A DNA stretch of 64,000 nt. It comes from Methyloversatilis sp. Lineage in GTDB: Bacteria > Pseudomonadota > Gammaproteobacteria > Burkholderiales > Rhodocyclaceae. Location: contig NZ_JAUYNV010000008.1 of the NCBI RefSeq assembly GCF_030698125.1, positions 1 through 64,000 on the forward strand. Reading direction: 5' to 3'. Position numbers and translations under genes: made by a program. A model generated the notes under the pieces. The model saw only the letters and a list, made by a program, of their open reading frames with translations, was not told the DNA's origin and ran no database searches. Position 1 is the first letter of the stretch; each line of letters begins with the position of its first letter. Shown piece by piece: positions 18,845 through 26,775 of this stretch.

Positions 18845-20281
18845 ATGAAGCAGTCGCTGCAACTCAAACTTTCCCAGCATCTTGCGCTGACGCCGCAGCT
18901 GCAACAGTCGATCCGGCTACTGCAGCTGTCGACCATCGAATTCAATCAGGAAATCGAACGTTTCCTCGATGAGAATCCGATGCTCGAGCGTGACGAGCCC
19001 GATGCCACCGCCAGCTTCCAGCCGCCGCCCGAGAGCGTGACCGAGGTGCGTGACGCGCCGCAGGAAAGCACCCAGGCCAGTGCAGACGAGCGCGCTCCGG
19101 AAGGCACGGGCAGTGCCGACATGGACGAATGGTCGGGCGAAGGTGGCAACTACGGGACGCGCAGCGGCGGCGACGATGACGACGGCGACTACCAGGATGT
19201 GCAGGCGGCAGGCACATCGCTGAGGGATCACCTGTGCGGCCAGCTCGCGCTGTCGCAGATGAGCGAGCGCGACCGCTATCTGATCCGCCTGCTGATCGAA
19301 GCGCTCGACGATGACGGCTACCTGAACCAGGGGCTGGATGAACTGGTCGAGCTGCTGCCGGAAGAGGCCGATATCGACCTCGACGACCTGTCGATCGCAC
19401 TGCGCCAGCTGCAGAACTTCGACCCGCCCGGCGTGGCGGCGCGCGACCCCCGCGAATGCCTGCTGATGCAGCTCAACTTCCTGCCGACCGACGAAGTGTC
19501 GACGCTTGCCCGCGTCATCATCGACCAGCACATCGATCTGCTGGCCGCGCGCGACTTCGCCAAGATCCGCCGCGCAGTGGGCTGCGACGAAGAGCTGCTG
19601 CGTGCCGCGCAGAGCCTGATCCGCTCGCTCAACCCGCGTCCGGGCGCACAGTTTGCGCCGATCGATGCGCGCTACATCGTGCCCGACGTGGTGGTGCGCA
19701 AGGTGCGCGGCCAATGGACGGCTCTGCTCAATCCGGATGCCATGCCGCGTCTGCGCATCAACCGGCTGTATGCGGAAATCCTGCAGGGCCAGCGCGGCAG
19801 CGGCCTGTCCGGCCAGCTGCAGGAGGCCAAGTGGCTGATCAAGAATGTCCAGCAGCGCTTCGACACCATCCTGCGCGTATCGCAGGCCATCGTCGAACGC
19901 CAGCGCCAGTTCTTCGAGTTCGGCGAGGTCGCGATGCGGCCGCTGACGCTGCGCGAGATCGCTGAGACGCTGGAACTGCATGAATCCACCATTTCTCGCG
20001 TGACGTCGCAGAAGTACATGGCGACGACGCGCGGCCTGTTCGAACTGAAATATTTTTTCGGCAGCCATGTGGCCACCGAAAGCGGCGGGGCCTGCTCAGC
20101 CACCGCAATCCGCGCACTCATCCGCCAGTTGGTGGCTGCCGAGGATGCCAAGCGTCCGTTGTCGGACTCGCGCATTGCGGAAATACTGGGTCAGCAGGGC
20201 ATCGTGGTTGCGCGGCGCACAATCGCCAAATACCGCGAATCGCTCAACATCCCGCCGGTCAGCGTGCGCAAGGCGATCTAG
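18845..20281 (+). CDS. rpoN: RNA polymerase sigma-54 factor
   Basis: A 478-residue sigma factor. The Gln-rich activator-interaction region I is MKQSLQLKLSQHLALTPQLQ. Region II is acidic (residues 50-125). The core-binding and DNA-binding parts follow, with the helix-turn-helix near LREIAETLELHESTISRVTS and the RpoN box ARRTIAKYRES near the C-terminus. The ATG at 18845 is preferred to a TTG nine bases upstream. Domains and length are normal. Confidence 0.97.
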   Translation: MKQSLQLKLSQHLALTPQLQQSIRLLQLSTIEFNQEIERFLDENPMLERDEPDATASFQPPPESVTEVRDAPQESTQASADERAPEGTGSADMDEWSGEGGNYGTRSGGDDDDGDYQDVQAAGTSLRDHLCGQLALSQMSERDRYLIRLLIEALDDDGYLNQGLDELVELLPEEADIDLDDLSIALRQLQNFDPPGVAARDPRECLLMQLNFLPTDEVSTLARVIIDQHIDLLAARDFAKIRRAVGCDEELLRAAQSLIRSLNPRPGAQFAPIDARYIVPDVVVRKVRGQWTALLNPDAMPRLRINRLYAEILQGQRGSGLSGQLQEAKWLIKNVQQRFDTILRVSQAIVERQRQFFEFGEVAMRPLTLREIAETLELHESTISRVTSQKYMATTRGLFELKYFFGSHVATESGGACSATAIRALIRQLVAAEDAKRPLSDSRIAEILGQQGIVVARRTIAKYRESLNIPPVSVRKAI

Positions 20282-20344
20282 CGCGTTCAACGAAGAACGC
20301 CCGGACCGTCACGCATATATCGTCCCGCAACGACAGGAGGCAGC

Positions 20345-20665
20345 ATGAACCTCACCATCACCGGCCATCATCTTGAAGTGACGCAGCCGATCCGCGACTA
20401 CATCGAGTCGAAGCTCGAACGCGTGATCCGCCATTTCGACCACGTAACAAGCGTTTCCGTGATCCTGACGGTCGAAAAGCTGCGACAGAAGGCGGAAGTC
20501 ACGCTGCACGTGCGTGGCCGCGACATCTTTGTGGAAGCCGAAAGTGAAGACATGTACGCCACGCTCGACAACCTGATGGACAAACTCGATCGTCAGGTGC
20601 TCAAACACAAGGAAAAATCGAACGAACACACCCGCGAGTCGGTCAAGCACCAAGCGGCAGAATGA
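20345..20665 (+). CDS. hpf: Ribosome hibernation-promoting factor, short form
   Basis: A 106-residue HPF/YfiA-type protein that binds the 30S decoding centre in stationary phase and aids 100S dimer formation. It opens with MNLTITGHHLEVTQPIRDYI and contains the basic helix with KLERVIRHFDHVTS and the DNLMDKLDRQVLKHKEK region. A strong AGGAGG precedes the ATG. It sits between rpoN and ptsN as in most proteobacteria. Confidence 0.94.
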   Translation: MNLTITGHHLEVTQPIRDYIESKLERVIRHFDHVTSVSVILTVEKLRQKAEVTLHVRGRDIFVEAESEDMYATLDNLMDKLDRQVLKHKEKSNEHTRESVKHQAAE

Positions 20666-20689
20666 CACGATTGCCAACTGTCACGAGCG

Positions 20690-20695
20690 TATAAT
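20690..20695 (+). promoter_or_regulatory. Possible -10 box ahead of ptsN
   Basis: TATAAT lies 92 nt before the ptsN start. TTGCCA at 20671-20676 is only 13 nt upstream, too close for a standard -35. A sigma-70 start for ptsN-hprK separate from rpoN-hpf is possible but not shown. Confidence 0.35.
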
Positions 20696-20727
20696 CCAAC
20701 GCCTTGTTGCAGTGCAATCAACTTCAC

Positions 20728-20759
20728 GGCGCGATTTCCGATAATCCGGTGATCGCGCC
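20728..20759. repeat. Inverted repeat between hpf and ptsN
   Basis: The arms GGCGCGAT (20728-20735) and ATCGCGCC (20752-20759) match perfectly around a 16-nt middle that can itself fold. There is no T-run after it, so a leader structure is as likely as a terminator. Confidence 0.45.
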
Positions 20760-20786
20760 TGCCGCGTGTTCGGAGTAACCCCTGAC

Positions 20787-21275
20787 ATGACGCTCATCGC
20801 CAAACTGTTGCCCGTTTCGAATGTCTGCATCGGCCTTGAGGCGAGCAGCAAGAAACGTGTGTTCGAACAGGCCGGCCTGCTGTTCGAGAACCATCAGGGT
20901 ATTGCCCGCAGTCAGGTGTTCGACAGCCTGTTCGCACGGGAAAAGCTCGGCTCCACCGGTCTCGGTCAGGGCGTTGCAATCCCGCACGGCCGCATCAAGG
21001 GTCTGAAGGAAGCCATCGGCGGGTTTGTCCGCCTGGATACTCCCGTCGCCTTCGATGCGCCGGACGGACGACCGGTCAATCTTCTGTTCGTGCTGCTGGT
21101 GCCCGAACAGGCGACCGAACTGCATCTGCAGATATTGTCAGAGCTGGCACAAATGTTTGCAGACAAGGCGTTCCGCGAGCAGCTGCTTCAGGCCGACGCC
21201 GCCGCCGCCATCCACACTCTTTTCACTACCTGGCAACCGGTGCATGCGGAAGCTCAGCGTCGCGCGGCTGTTTGA
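20787..21275 (+). CDS. ptsN: PTS IIA-like nitrogen regulatory protein PtsN
   Basis: A 162-residue EIIA-Ntr. The phosphorylated histidine is H67 in GQGVAIPHGRI, and LFVLLVPEQATELHLQILSE is the usual following segment. It is the end acceptor of the PtsP-NPr phosphorelay and regulates potassium uptake and nitrogen or envelope stress responses in other proteobacteria. The start MTLIAKLLP follows the 5' hairpin. Its end overlaps hprK by 32 nt. Confidence 0.94.
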   Translation: MTLIAKLLPVSNVCIGLEASSKKRVFEQAGLLFENHQGIARSQVFDSLFAREKLGSTGLGQGVAIPHGRIKGLKEAIGGFVRLDTPVAFDAPDGRPVNLLFVLLVPEQATELHLQILSELAQMFADKAFREQLLQADAAAAIHTLFTTWQPVHAEAQRRAAV

Positions 21276-22179
21276 GGACAATCGCGATCGTCTTCGCCTG
21301 CAGTGGCAGTGCGGCGACGGCAACACGCTGATCGTTGCCGACCAGATCGGCCTGTCGCCCGCCGATCTGGTGGGCCACCTCAATACCATTCACACCCGGC
21401 GCATCCAGGTCATCGGCGTGCCGGAAATCCTGTGGGTCGAAAACGTCAGCCCGCGCAAGGTCGAGGACATCGTCGGCGCGCTGCTTGAAGCCCATCCGCC
21501 GGCCTTCATCGTCGCCGACGGCGCCCAGCCACCGGCAACGATACGTGCCGGCTGTGCGGAGCACGGCATTCCGCTCATCACGACTCAACGCAGCGCGGCA
21601 TCGGTCATCGACCAGGTGCGCGCCTATCTCGCGCGCGAACTGGCCGACCAGACCACATTGCACGGCGTGTCGATGGATGTGCTCGGCATGGGTGTGCTGA
21701 TCACCGGTGATTCGGGCGTCGGCAAGAGCGAACTTGCACTCGAACTGATTTCGCGCGGTCACGGGCTGGTTGCCGACGACTGCGTGGAAATCTCGCGCAT
21801 CGCACCCACCGTGCTCGAAGGGCGCTGCCCCGAACTGCTGAAGGACTTTCTCGAGGTCCGCGGGCTTGGTGTGCTGAACATCCGCACCGTGTTCGGCGAG
21901 ACCGCCTGTCGGCGGAAGATGAAGCTGCAGCTGGTCGTGCACCTGCAGAAGCAGGTGACCGGTCTGCCTGAAGCCACGCGCATGCCGCTCGACAACGAGG
22001 TGATGGACATCCTCGGCGTGAAGATACGCAAGGTCGTCATACCGGTGGCAGCCGGACGCAATCTGGCCGTGCTCGTCGAAGCGGCCGTACGCGTCACGAT
22101 CCTGCGCTTCCGCGGCATCGACTCGACGCTCGAATTCGTTGAGCGTCAGCGTCGCGCGCTCGGTGGCGACGAGGGCTGA
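21244..22179 (+). CDS. hprK: HPr kinase/phosphorylase
   Basis: A 311-residue bifunctional enzyme that phosphorylates HPr on its regulatory serine and reverses this with phosphate. Walker A GDSGVGKSE lies at 155-163 and the family signature is LEVRGLGVLNIRTVFG. In proteobacteria lacking sugar PTS it is thought to tune the PTS-Ntr branch. The genes that often come next (rapZ, an EIIA-Man gene, ptsH, ptsI) are missing; a hairpin ends the cluster. Confidence 0.95.
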   Translation: MRKLSVARLFEDNRDRLRLQWQCGDGNTLIVADQIGLSPADLVGHLNTIHTRRIQVIGVPEILWVENVSPRKVEDIVGALLEAHPPAFIVADGAQPPATIRAGCAEHGIPLITTQRSAASVIDQVRAYLARELADQTTLHGVSMDVLGMGVLITGDSGVGKSELALELISRGHGLVADDCVEISRIAPTVLEGRCPELLKDFLEVRGLGVLNIRTVFGETACRRKMKLQLVVHLQKQVTGLPEATRMPLDNEVMDILGVKIRKVVIPVAAGRNLAVLVEAAVRVTILRFRGIDSTLEFVERQRRALGGDEG

Positions 22180-22214
22180 AACAGAACTTCCCTGTTCGAT
22201 GACATGCGAATATC

Positions 22215-22250
22215 ATGCGAATCGACTGACTTATGTCAGTCGATTCGCAT
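22215..22250. terminator. Perfect 16-bp stem-loop after hprK
   Basis: Arms ATGCGAATCGACTGAC (22215-22230) and GTCAGTCGATTCGCAT (22235-22250) are exact complements with a TTAT loop, followed by TTTCATTCATTG. The position 35 nt after hprK fits a terminator. The T-run is short and the stem is AT-richer than its surroundings, so a processing site or protein-binding operator for the next gene is a second reading. Confidence 0.6.
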
Positions 22251-22282
22251 TTTCATTCATTGTTGTCGTGAGGAGGTACATC

Positions 22283-22609
22283 ATGTCCGCATACCGTTTT
22301 ACCTCGGCGCTGACCGCCCTGTCAGCCGCTTTCCTGTTCGTCTCGTCGACCGCCGCCATCGCCGGGCCGCAGCAGGAGAAGATGAAGGCCTGCAACGCTG
22401 AAGCGAAAGAGAAGGCCCTCAAGGGCGACGAACGCCGCAGCTTCATGAGCGGCTGCCTGTCGTCGGGTTCTGCCGCTAAACCGACGCTGACTGCAGACGA
22501 GGCCAGCGCGCTGAAGGACCGCAAGAAACAGTGCCGCACCGAAGCCACGGACAAGGCACTCAAGGGCGAAGACCGAAAATCCTTCATTGCGGAATGCGTC
22601 AAGGCCTGA
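22283..22609 (+). CDS. PsiF-repeat secreted protein
   Basis: A 108-residue protein with a signal peptide (cleavage near AAIAG) and two PsiF repeats: MKACNAEAKEKALKGDERRS and KKQCRTEATDKALKGEDRKS, each followed by F-x-x-x-C-L/V. PsiF in E. coli is induced by phosphate starvation; its job is unknown. GAGGAGG precedes the ATG. The long inverted repeat lies immediately upstream. Confidence 0.85.
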   Translation: MSAYRFTSALTALSAAFLFVSSTAAIAGPQQEKMKACNAEAKEKALKGDERRSFMSGCLSSGSAAKPTLTADEASALKDRKKQCRTEATDKALKGEDRKSFIAECVKA

Positions 22610-22750
22610 CTTCCGTGTTGCCGGTGTCGCAACCTCGGCACCGGCGGATGTGGCTTATGCAACAACCCGCGGTGAATCGTGCCGCACGGGGCGCGGCGAC
22701 GCGATTTCCTTTTGCTATAGTCCGGCGGTGTTCGACTGTCGGGGTACGTC

Positions 22751-23437
22751 GTGCTGCGCTATCGCAATAAGGGCATCCGGCTGCTGTGTGGCGTGACGTT
22801 CCTTGCAGCCGCGTCGATGGCAGCGGCATTCAGTTTTTCCGAAGAAGCGGAGAAGGACGCGCGGGCTGAAGAAGAACGCAGCGCCGCCTCGCACACTGCG
22901 CTGTCGCTCCCCGCGAGCTGTGTCGACGAGCTGAAGCGCAAGAAGATCATGATCGTCATGGGCGAGCGCACCGGCGAAGGCATCACCGCCAGCCAGGCCC
23001 GCTACAGCCCGCATTTCAATTCAATCAACAAGCGCCTGCTCAGACAGGGCATCCGCACCTATTCCCAGCAGGAAATCACGGCCCATATCGCCCAGGCAGA
23101 AGTAGACGCCTACTTCCGCAACGATCCCGACGCCGCACTGGCGGCCTCGAAAAAGATGGGCGCCCAACTCATCCTGCGCGGCACGATTGCCTCGCGCTCG
23201 ATGCTGAATCCGGTGGTCCGCATTCCCGAGGTCTACGTGACGATCGCCTTCGCGCTGATGAAGCCCGACGGTACGCTGCTGTCCGATGCCCAGGCATCGG
23301 CCGACTCATACTCGGGCAGCGACACGCTGGCCATGGCAGGTACGCTGGTGGAAGAAAAGGCCGACGGCGTCGTGAGTACGCTGTTGGGCGGCTATTGCGC
23401 GAATGCGGCATCGAGCGGCGGCAAGAAAAGAAAGTAG
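22751..23437 (+). CDS. Secreted protein of unknown family upstream of CsgG-like gene
   Basis: A 228-residue protein with a GTG start and a hydrophobic signal segment (LLCGVTFLAAASMAAAF). The mature part reads as an alternating alpha/beta domain: KKIMIVMGERTGEGI, RLLRQGIRTYSQQEITAHI, a helix with DPDAALAASKKMGAQLILRG, then strands with EVYVTIAFALMKPDGTLL. The 'stress an open name, set a low-order index, return a value' fold resembles CsgG/LpoB/FlgT-type periplasmic domains, but this is a visual judgement only. TATAGT at 22716 could be its -10. It lies 97 nt before the CsgG-like gene. Confidence 0.6.
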   Translation: MLRYRNKGIRLLCGVTFLAAASMAAAFSFSEEAEKDARAEEERSAASHTALSLPASCVDELKRKKIMIVMGERTGEGITASQARYSPHFNSINKRLLRQGIRTYSQQEITAHIAQAEVDAYFRNDPDAALAASKKMGAQLILRGTIASRSMLNPVVRIPEVYVTIAFALMKPDGTLLSDAQASADSYSGSDTLAMAGTLVEEKADGVVSTLLGGYCANAASSGGKKRK

Positions 23438-23534
23438 GCAGTCCACACGGGGCAACGGCCTTCAGGCCCGAGCATCTCCAGCCGGCGCAGAACCGGCGTG
23501 CAATCGATCGGGATGACCAAATGAAAGGGATGTC

Positions 23535-24350
23535 ATGACTATCAACCACGGGATGTTGCGCCACAGGGTGGCACTTGCAGTCGCACTCGCCTGCATCGGG
23601 GCGCCGGCTTTTGCACAACCGACCTTCGAGAGCGCTTCGCCGACGGCCGGTACCAGCACTTCCGACAAGGCCAACGAAAGCGCCGACAAGGCGATGTACA
23701 AGGCTGTCGAGTACAGCAACAAGAACAAGAAGGGGCCGACCGTCATCGTCGTCCCGGGCGAAATCAAGAGCAACAACGCGACGTTCACGCAGAAGTTCGC
23801 GTCCAACAACATCGCCGACTTCGGCGAACTCGAACTGTCGCAGGCCAATTTCAAGGTGCTCGAGCGGTCCGATCTCGGTCCGCTGCTGGGCGAGTTCCAG
23901 CTGGCCTACTCGATGGGCGACCCCGACTCGGCGCGCAAGATGCTGCAGAAGGGCAAGCTGAAGACGACCAAGTACGTCGTGAAGTTCGACATCCTGAAAG
24001 CGGAGCAGGTCGCTGCCGCGAAGGAAGGCGTCAGCGGTCGGGCGATCGGCAACATCATCAGCATCCTCGGCGGCAGCCGCGGCAGCTACGCCGCCGGCGA
24101 AGCGGTCGGATCGGTCGAAACTGCTGCTGCTTCGGGCGTGTGGATCATCGGCATGCGCTACAAGATCATCGACGCAAACACCACGGAACAGCTGGCGCAG
24201 GGCTATACCGAAGAGAAGATGGAAGTCGGCGCCAAGGGCACCTCCATCCTCGGTGTGTCGAGCAGCCAGGAAGGCGGCATCACGCTGGACGGCATGGTGC
24301 AGCGGCTGGTGCAGAAATCAGTCTGGGAAATCGACTCGAAATACAAGTAA
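23535..24350 (+). CDS. Secreted CsgG-like protein
   Basis: A 271-residue protein with a signal peptide ending APAFAQ. Features that recall CsgG/HfaB: an early KGPTVIVVPGEIKSNN strand, ELELSQANFKVLERSDLGPLLGE (the family's 'potential lipoprotein-secretion' motif around LERSDL), TKYVVKFDILKAEQ, and GMRYKIIDANTTEQLAQGY followed by repeated Gly-Ser turns. It has no lipobox Cys, so unlike CsgG it is probably soluble or peripherally attached in the periplasm. The kinase gene starts 25 nt downstream, so co-transcription is likely. Confident on secretion, moderate on family. Confidence 0.65.
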   Translation: MTINHGMLRHRVALAVALACIGAPAFAQPTFESASPTAGTSTSDKANESADKAMYKAVEYSNKNKKGPTVIVVPGEIKSNNATFTQKFASNNIADFGELELSQANFKVLERSDLGPLLGEFQLAYSMGDPDSARKMLQKGKLKTTKYVVKFDILKAEQVAAAKEGVSGRAIGNIISILGGSRGSYAAGEAVGSVETAAASGVWIIGMRYKIIDANTTEQLAQGYTEEKMEVGAKGTSILGVSSSQEGGITLDGMVQRLVQKSVWEIDSKYK

Positions 24351-24375
24351 GCAACCTGCTGCCGGAGCACAAGCC

Positions 24376-26754
24376 GTGAGCCTTCCTGCCAGACTGGGCA
24401 AGTACGACATCCTGCGCGAGCTCGGTCAGGGTGCCATGGGCATCGTCTATGAAGGGCGCGACCCGGTCATCGACCGCCGGGTCGCCATCAAGACGCTCAA
24501 GCGCGAGCAGCTGGAACGCAGCGAAGCCGACGAGGTGATTGCGCGCTTCAAGCGCGAGGCACAGGCAGCCGGACGGCTCAACCATCCGAATGTCGTCGCC
24601 ATCTACGAGTATGGCGAAGCCGAAGACGGCACGGCTTTCATTGCGATGGAGTTCGTACAGGGCCGCGAACTGAAGGATCTGTTCGAAGCCGACGAGCGCA
24701 TACCGCTGCCCATGGTCGGACAGCTCATGGGGCAGTTGCTCGACGCATTGGGGCATGCACACCGCCATGGTGTCACCCACCGCGACATCAAGCCGGCGAA
24801 CATCATCCTGCTGGCTGACAACACGGTGAAGGTGGCGGACTTCGGTGTCGCGCGGATCGAATCGTCGAATCTGACCCAGACCGGCACGGTCATCGGCACG
24901 CCGTCGTACATGTCGCCCGAGCAATTCATGGGGCAGACGGTCGATGGCCGCAGCGACCTGTTTTCTGCGGGTGTCGTGCTGTATCAGCTGCTGACCGGCG
25001 AAAAGCCCTTCACCGGCGCGCTGACCACCATCATGCACAAGGTGCTGAAGGAAGATCCGACCTGGCCTTCGGTGCTCAACGTGCACGTCAATGCCCGGCT
25101 GGACGCCGTGGTGCGCAAGGCGCTCGCCAAACGTCCGGACGACCGCTTTCAGGATGCCGCGACATTCCGCGCGGCACTCGATGCAGCGCTGGTCGCGTCC
25201 GCCGACGATGACGCCACCGTCGTCAACCTGTCGGACGAGGACGCCACGCTCGTGACGCAGGCGGATGCGACGCTTGCAACGCCAGCGACAGCGACAGCGC
25301 CAACGCCAACGGCGGTCAAGCAGGCGCCGGCGATCGAGTCGCCGCCCCGCGCTCACCCCGTCAATACGCCCGCGCGCCGGGGACCGCTGCCCCTTGTGAT
25401 GGCGGCCGCTGCGTTGGTCGCCGTGTGCGCGGGCGTCTGGTTCGCACTGCAGCCGGCCGCGGACACGTCGGCGCCGACTGCCGCCACTGAAGCTATCGCA
25501 CCGGCCGCGGCGCCTGCCGAGCCTGTTTCGACAGCCGCCGCGACCCCGGAGCGCGCGCTCGACCCCGGCGTCACGGTGATCAGCGCAATCGGGCTGGCCG
25601 ACCCGACCGACCCGCGCTTCGCCAACGATCAGGCTGCGCTGGCGGGCGCACTGCGCGACGACGCGCGGCGCCAGATACTCGAAAAGGCGGTCGCCCTGTT
25701 CGTCGATCCGAAGTCGGTCAACAGCCATTACGCACTGCTGCAGGACAAGCTGCTGGGTCGCAGCGGTGATTTCATCCAGGCGGTGCTCGAAGAGGCGCCG
25801 CCCGAGCTGGGCAAGGACGGTCTGATGGCAGGCGCCGTGCGTGCCGCAGTGCGCGTACGCCAGGTGCAGAAGTCGTTGAACCAGATGTCGGAAGACGAAC
25901 GGGTCGATTTCATCCGCAACAACGGTGATCCGAAGGTTTCGGTCGCCGTGTCATCGCGCTGGGCCGACGGCGATCCGTCCGCCCCCGCGCAGCGTTCGCC
26001 GCTGGCCGAGAACATGTTGAAGCAGCATGTGCAGGGCTTTGGCTTCCGCACCTGGAACGACGATGCGGGCAGCCAGCAGGTGGCCGACTTCAGCATTGAC
26101 GGCGAAGTGCGCTTCAAGCGACTGAGCGCCAGGCTGGCGGCGTCCGGACTGACCATAGAAAAAGTGGTGCTCACCTCGTGGACCGTCCGCTGCACCGACC
26201 GCAAGACCGGTGAAGAGGTCTATCTGAATACCGAAATTCCGGAAGGTGCCAGCTGGGCGTCGGAAGAAAAGGCGCTGGCCGACATCGGAAAGCGGGTCGG
26301 CGAGCAGTTCAGCCGCGATTTCTTCCTGAGTCACTTCCACTTCGCCGGCCGCAAGGTCAGGCTGGATATTGCCGGACTGCCGGGTCAGGACACCGCGCAG
26401 GCGCTGCTGCGCGAAATCGCCTCGATGCGGGCAGTGCTCGGCACCGAAGTGCTGCGCATGGACGGGGCGGGTGCCGCGCTGAACGCCGACATGTCGGGCG
26501 GACTGGCCGAAACCAGCCAGAATGTGCAGGCCGGCATCCTGATGCCGCTGTCGCGCAAGCTCGGCCGCAACTGTCTGCGCATCGTGTCGAGCAGTCCGGA
26601 GGCGGTGGCGCTGGAATTCGAGGCGGCGTGTCGCGAGCCGTCGGTGCTTGCGCGGCTGGAAACGCTGCCGCCGGCTGCGCTGATGGACGCTGCACCGGCA
26701 AGGCGCGAGGCCGTGGTGCGCGACCCGGACATGCTGAAGCGGATCAGTATCTGA
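24376..26754 (+). CDS. Transmembrane Ser/Thr protein kinase with large C-terminal extracytoplasmic region
   Basis: A 792-residue protein with a GTG start. Residues 9-275 form a Hanks-type kinase: G-loop GQGAMGIVYEG (17-27), VAIK with K39, HRDIKPAN with D137, DFG with D155 and GTPSYMSPEQ in the activation segment. A Thr/Ala/Pro linker leads to one membrane helix (about 338-359, LVMAAAALVAVCAGVW). About 430 residues beyond it should be periplasmic and match no domain I know; they contain helices, then strands (VRLDIAGLPGQDTAQALLRE) that recall CsgG/LpoB-like folds. PASTA repeats are absent. The upstream gene is the CsgG-like one; an FHA-cyclase gene converges on it. Confidence 0.9.
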   Translation: MSLPARLGKYDILRELGQGAMGIVYEGRDPVIDRRVAIKTLKREQLERSEADEVIARFKREAQAAGRLNHPNVVAIYEYGEAEDGTAFIAMEFVQGRELKDLFEADERIPLPMVGQLMGQLLDALGHAHRHGVTHRDIKPANIILLADNTVKVADFGVARIESSNLTQTGTVIGTPSYMSPEQFMGQTVDGRSDLFSAGVVLYQLLTGEKPFTGALTTIMHKVLKEDPTWPSVLNVHVNARLDAVVRKALAKRPDDRFQDAATFRAALDAALVASADDDATVVNLSDEDATLVTQADATLATPATATAPTPTAVKQAPAIESPPRAHPVNTPARRGPLPLVMAAAALVAVCAGVWFALQPAADTSAPTAATEAIAPAAAPAEPVSTAAATPERALDPGVTVISAIGLADPTDPRFANDQAALAGALRDDARRQILEKAVALFVDPKSVNSHYALLQDKLLGRSGDFIQAVLEEAPPELGKDGLMAGAVRAAVRVRQVQKSLNQMSEDERVDFIRNNGDPKVSVAVSSRWADGDPSAPAQRSPLAENMLKQHVQGFGFRTWNDDAGSQQVADFSIDGEVRFKRLSARLAASGLTIEKVVLTSWTVRCTDRKTGEEVYLNTEIPEGASWASEEKALADIGKRVGEQFSRDFFLSHFHFAGRKVRLDIAGLPGQDTAQALLREIASMRAVLGTEVLRMDGAGAALNADMSGGLAETSQNVQAGILMPLSRKLGRNCLRIVSSSPEAVALEFEAACREPSVLARLETLPPAALMDAAPARREAVVRDPDMLKRISI

Positions 26755-26760
26755 CGCCGT

Positions 26761-26775
26761 CCGGCGGCGCGCCGG
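26761..26775. terminator. Small hairpin between convergent kinase and cyclase genes
   Basis: CCGGCG (26761-26766) and CGCCGG (26770-26775) pair around GCG, in the 21 nt between the two stops. There is no T-run; it may slow both polymerases, but its role is inferred from position. Confidence 0.35.
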
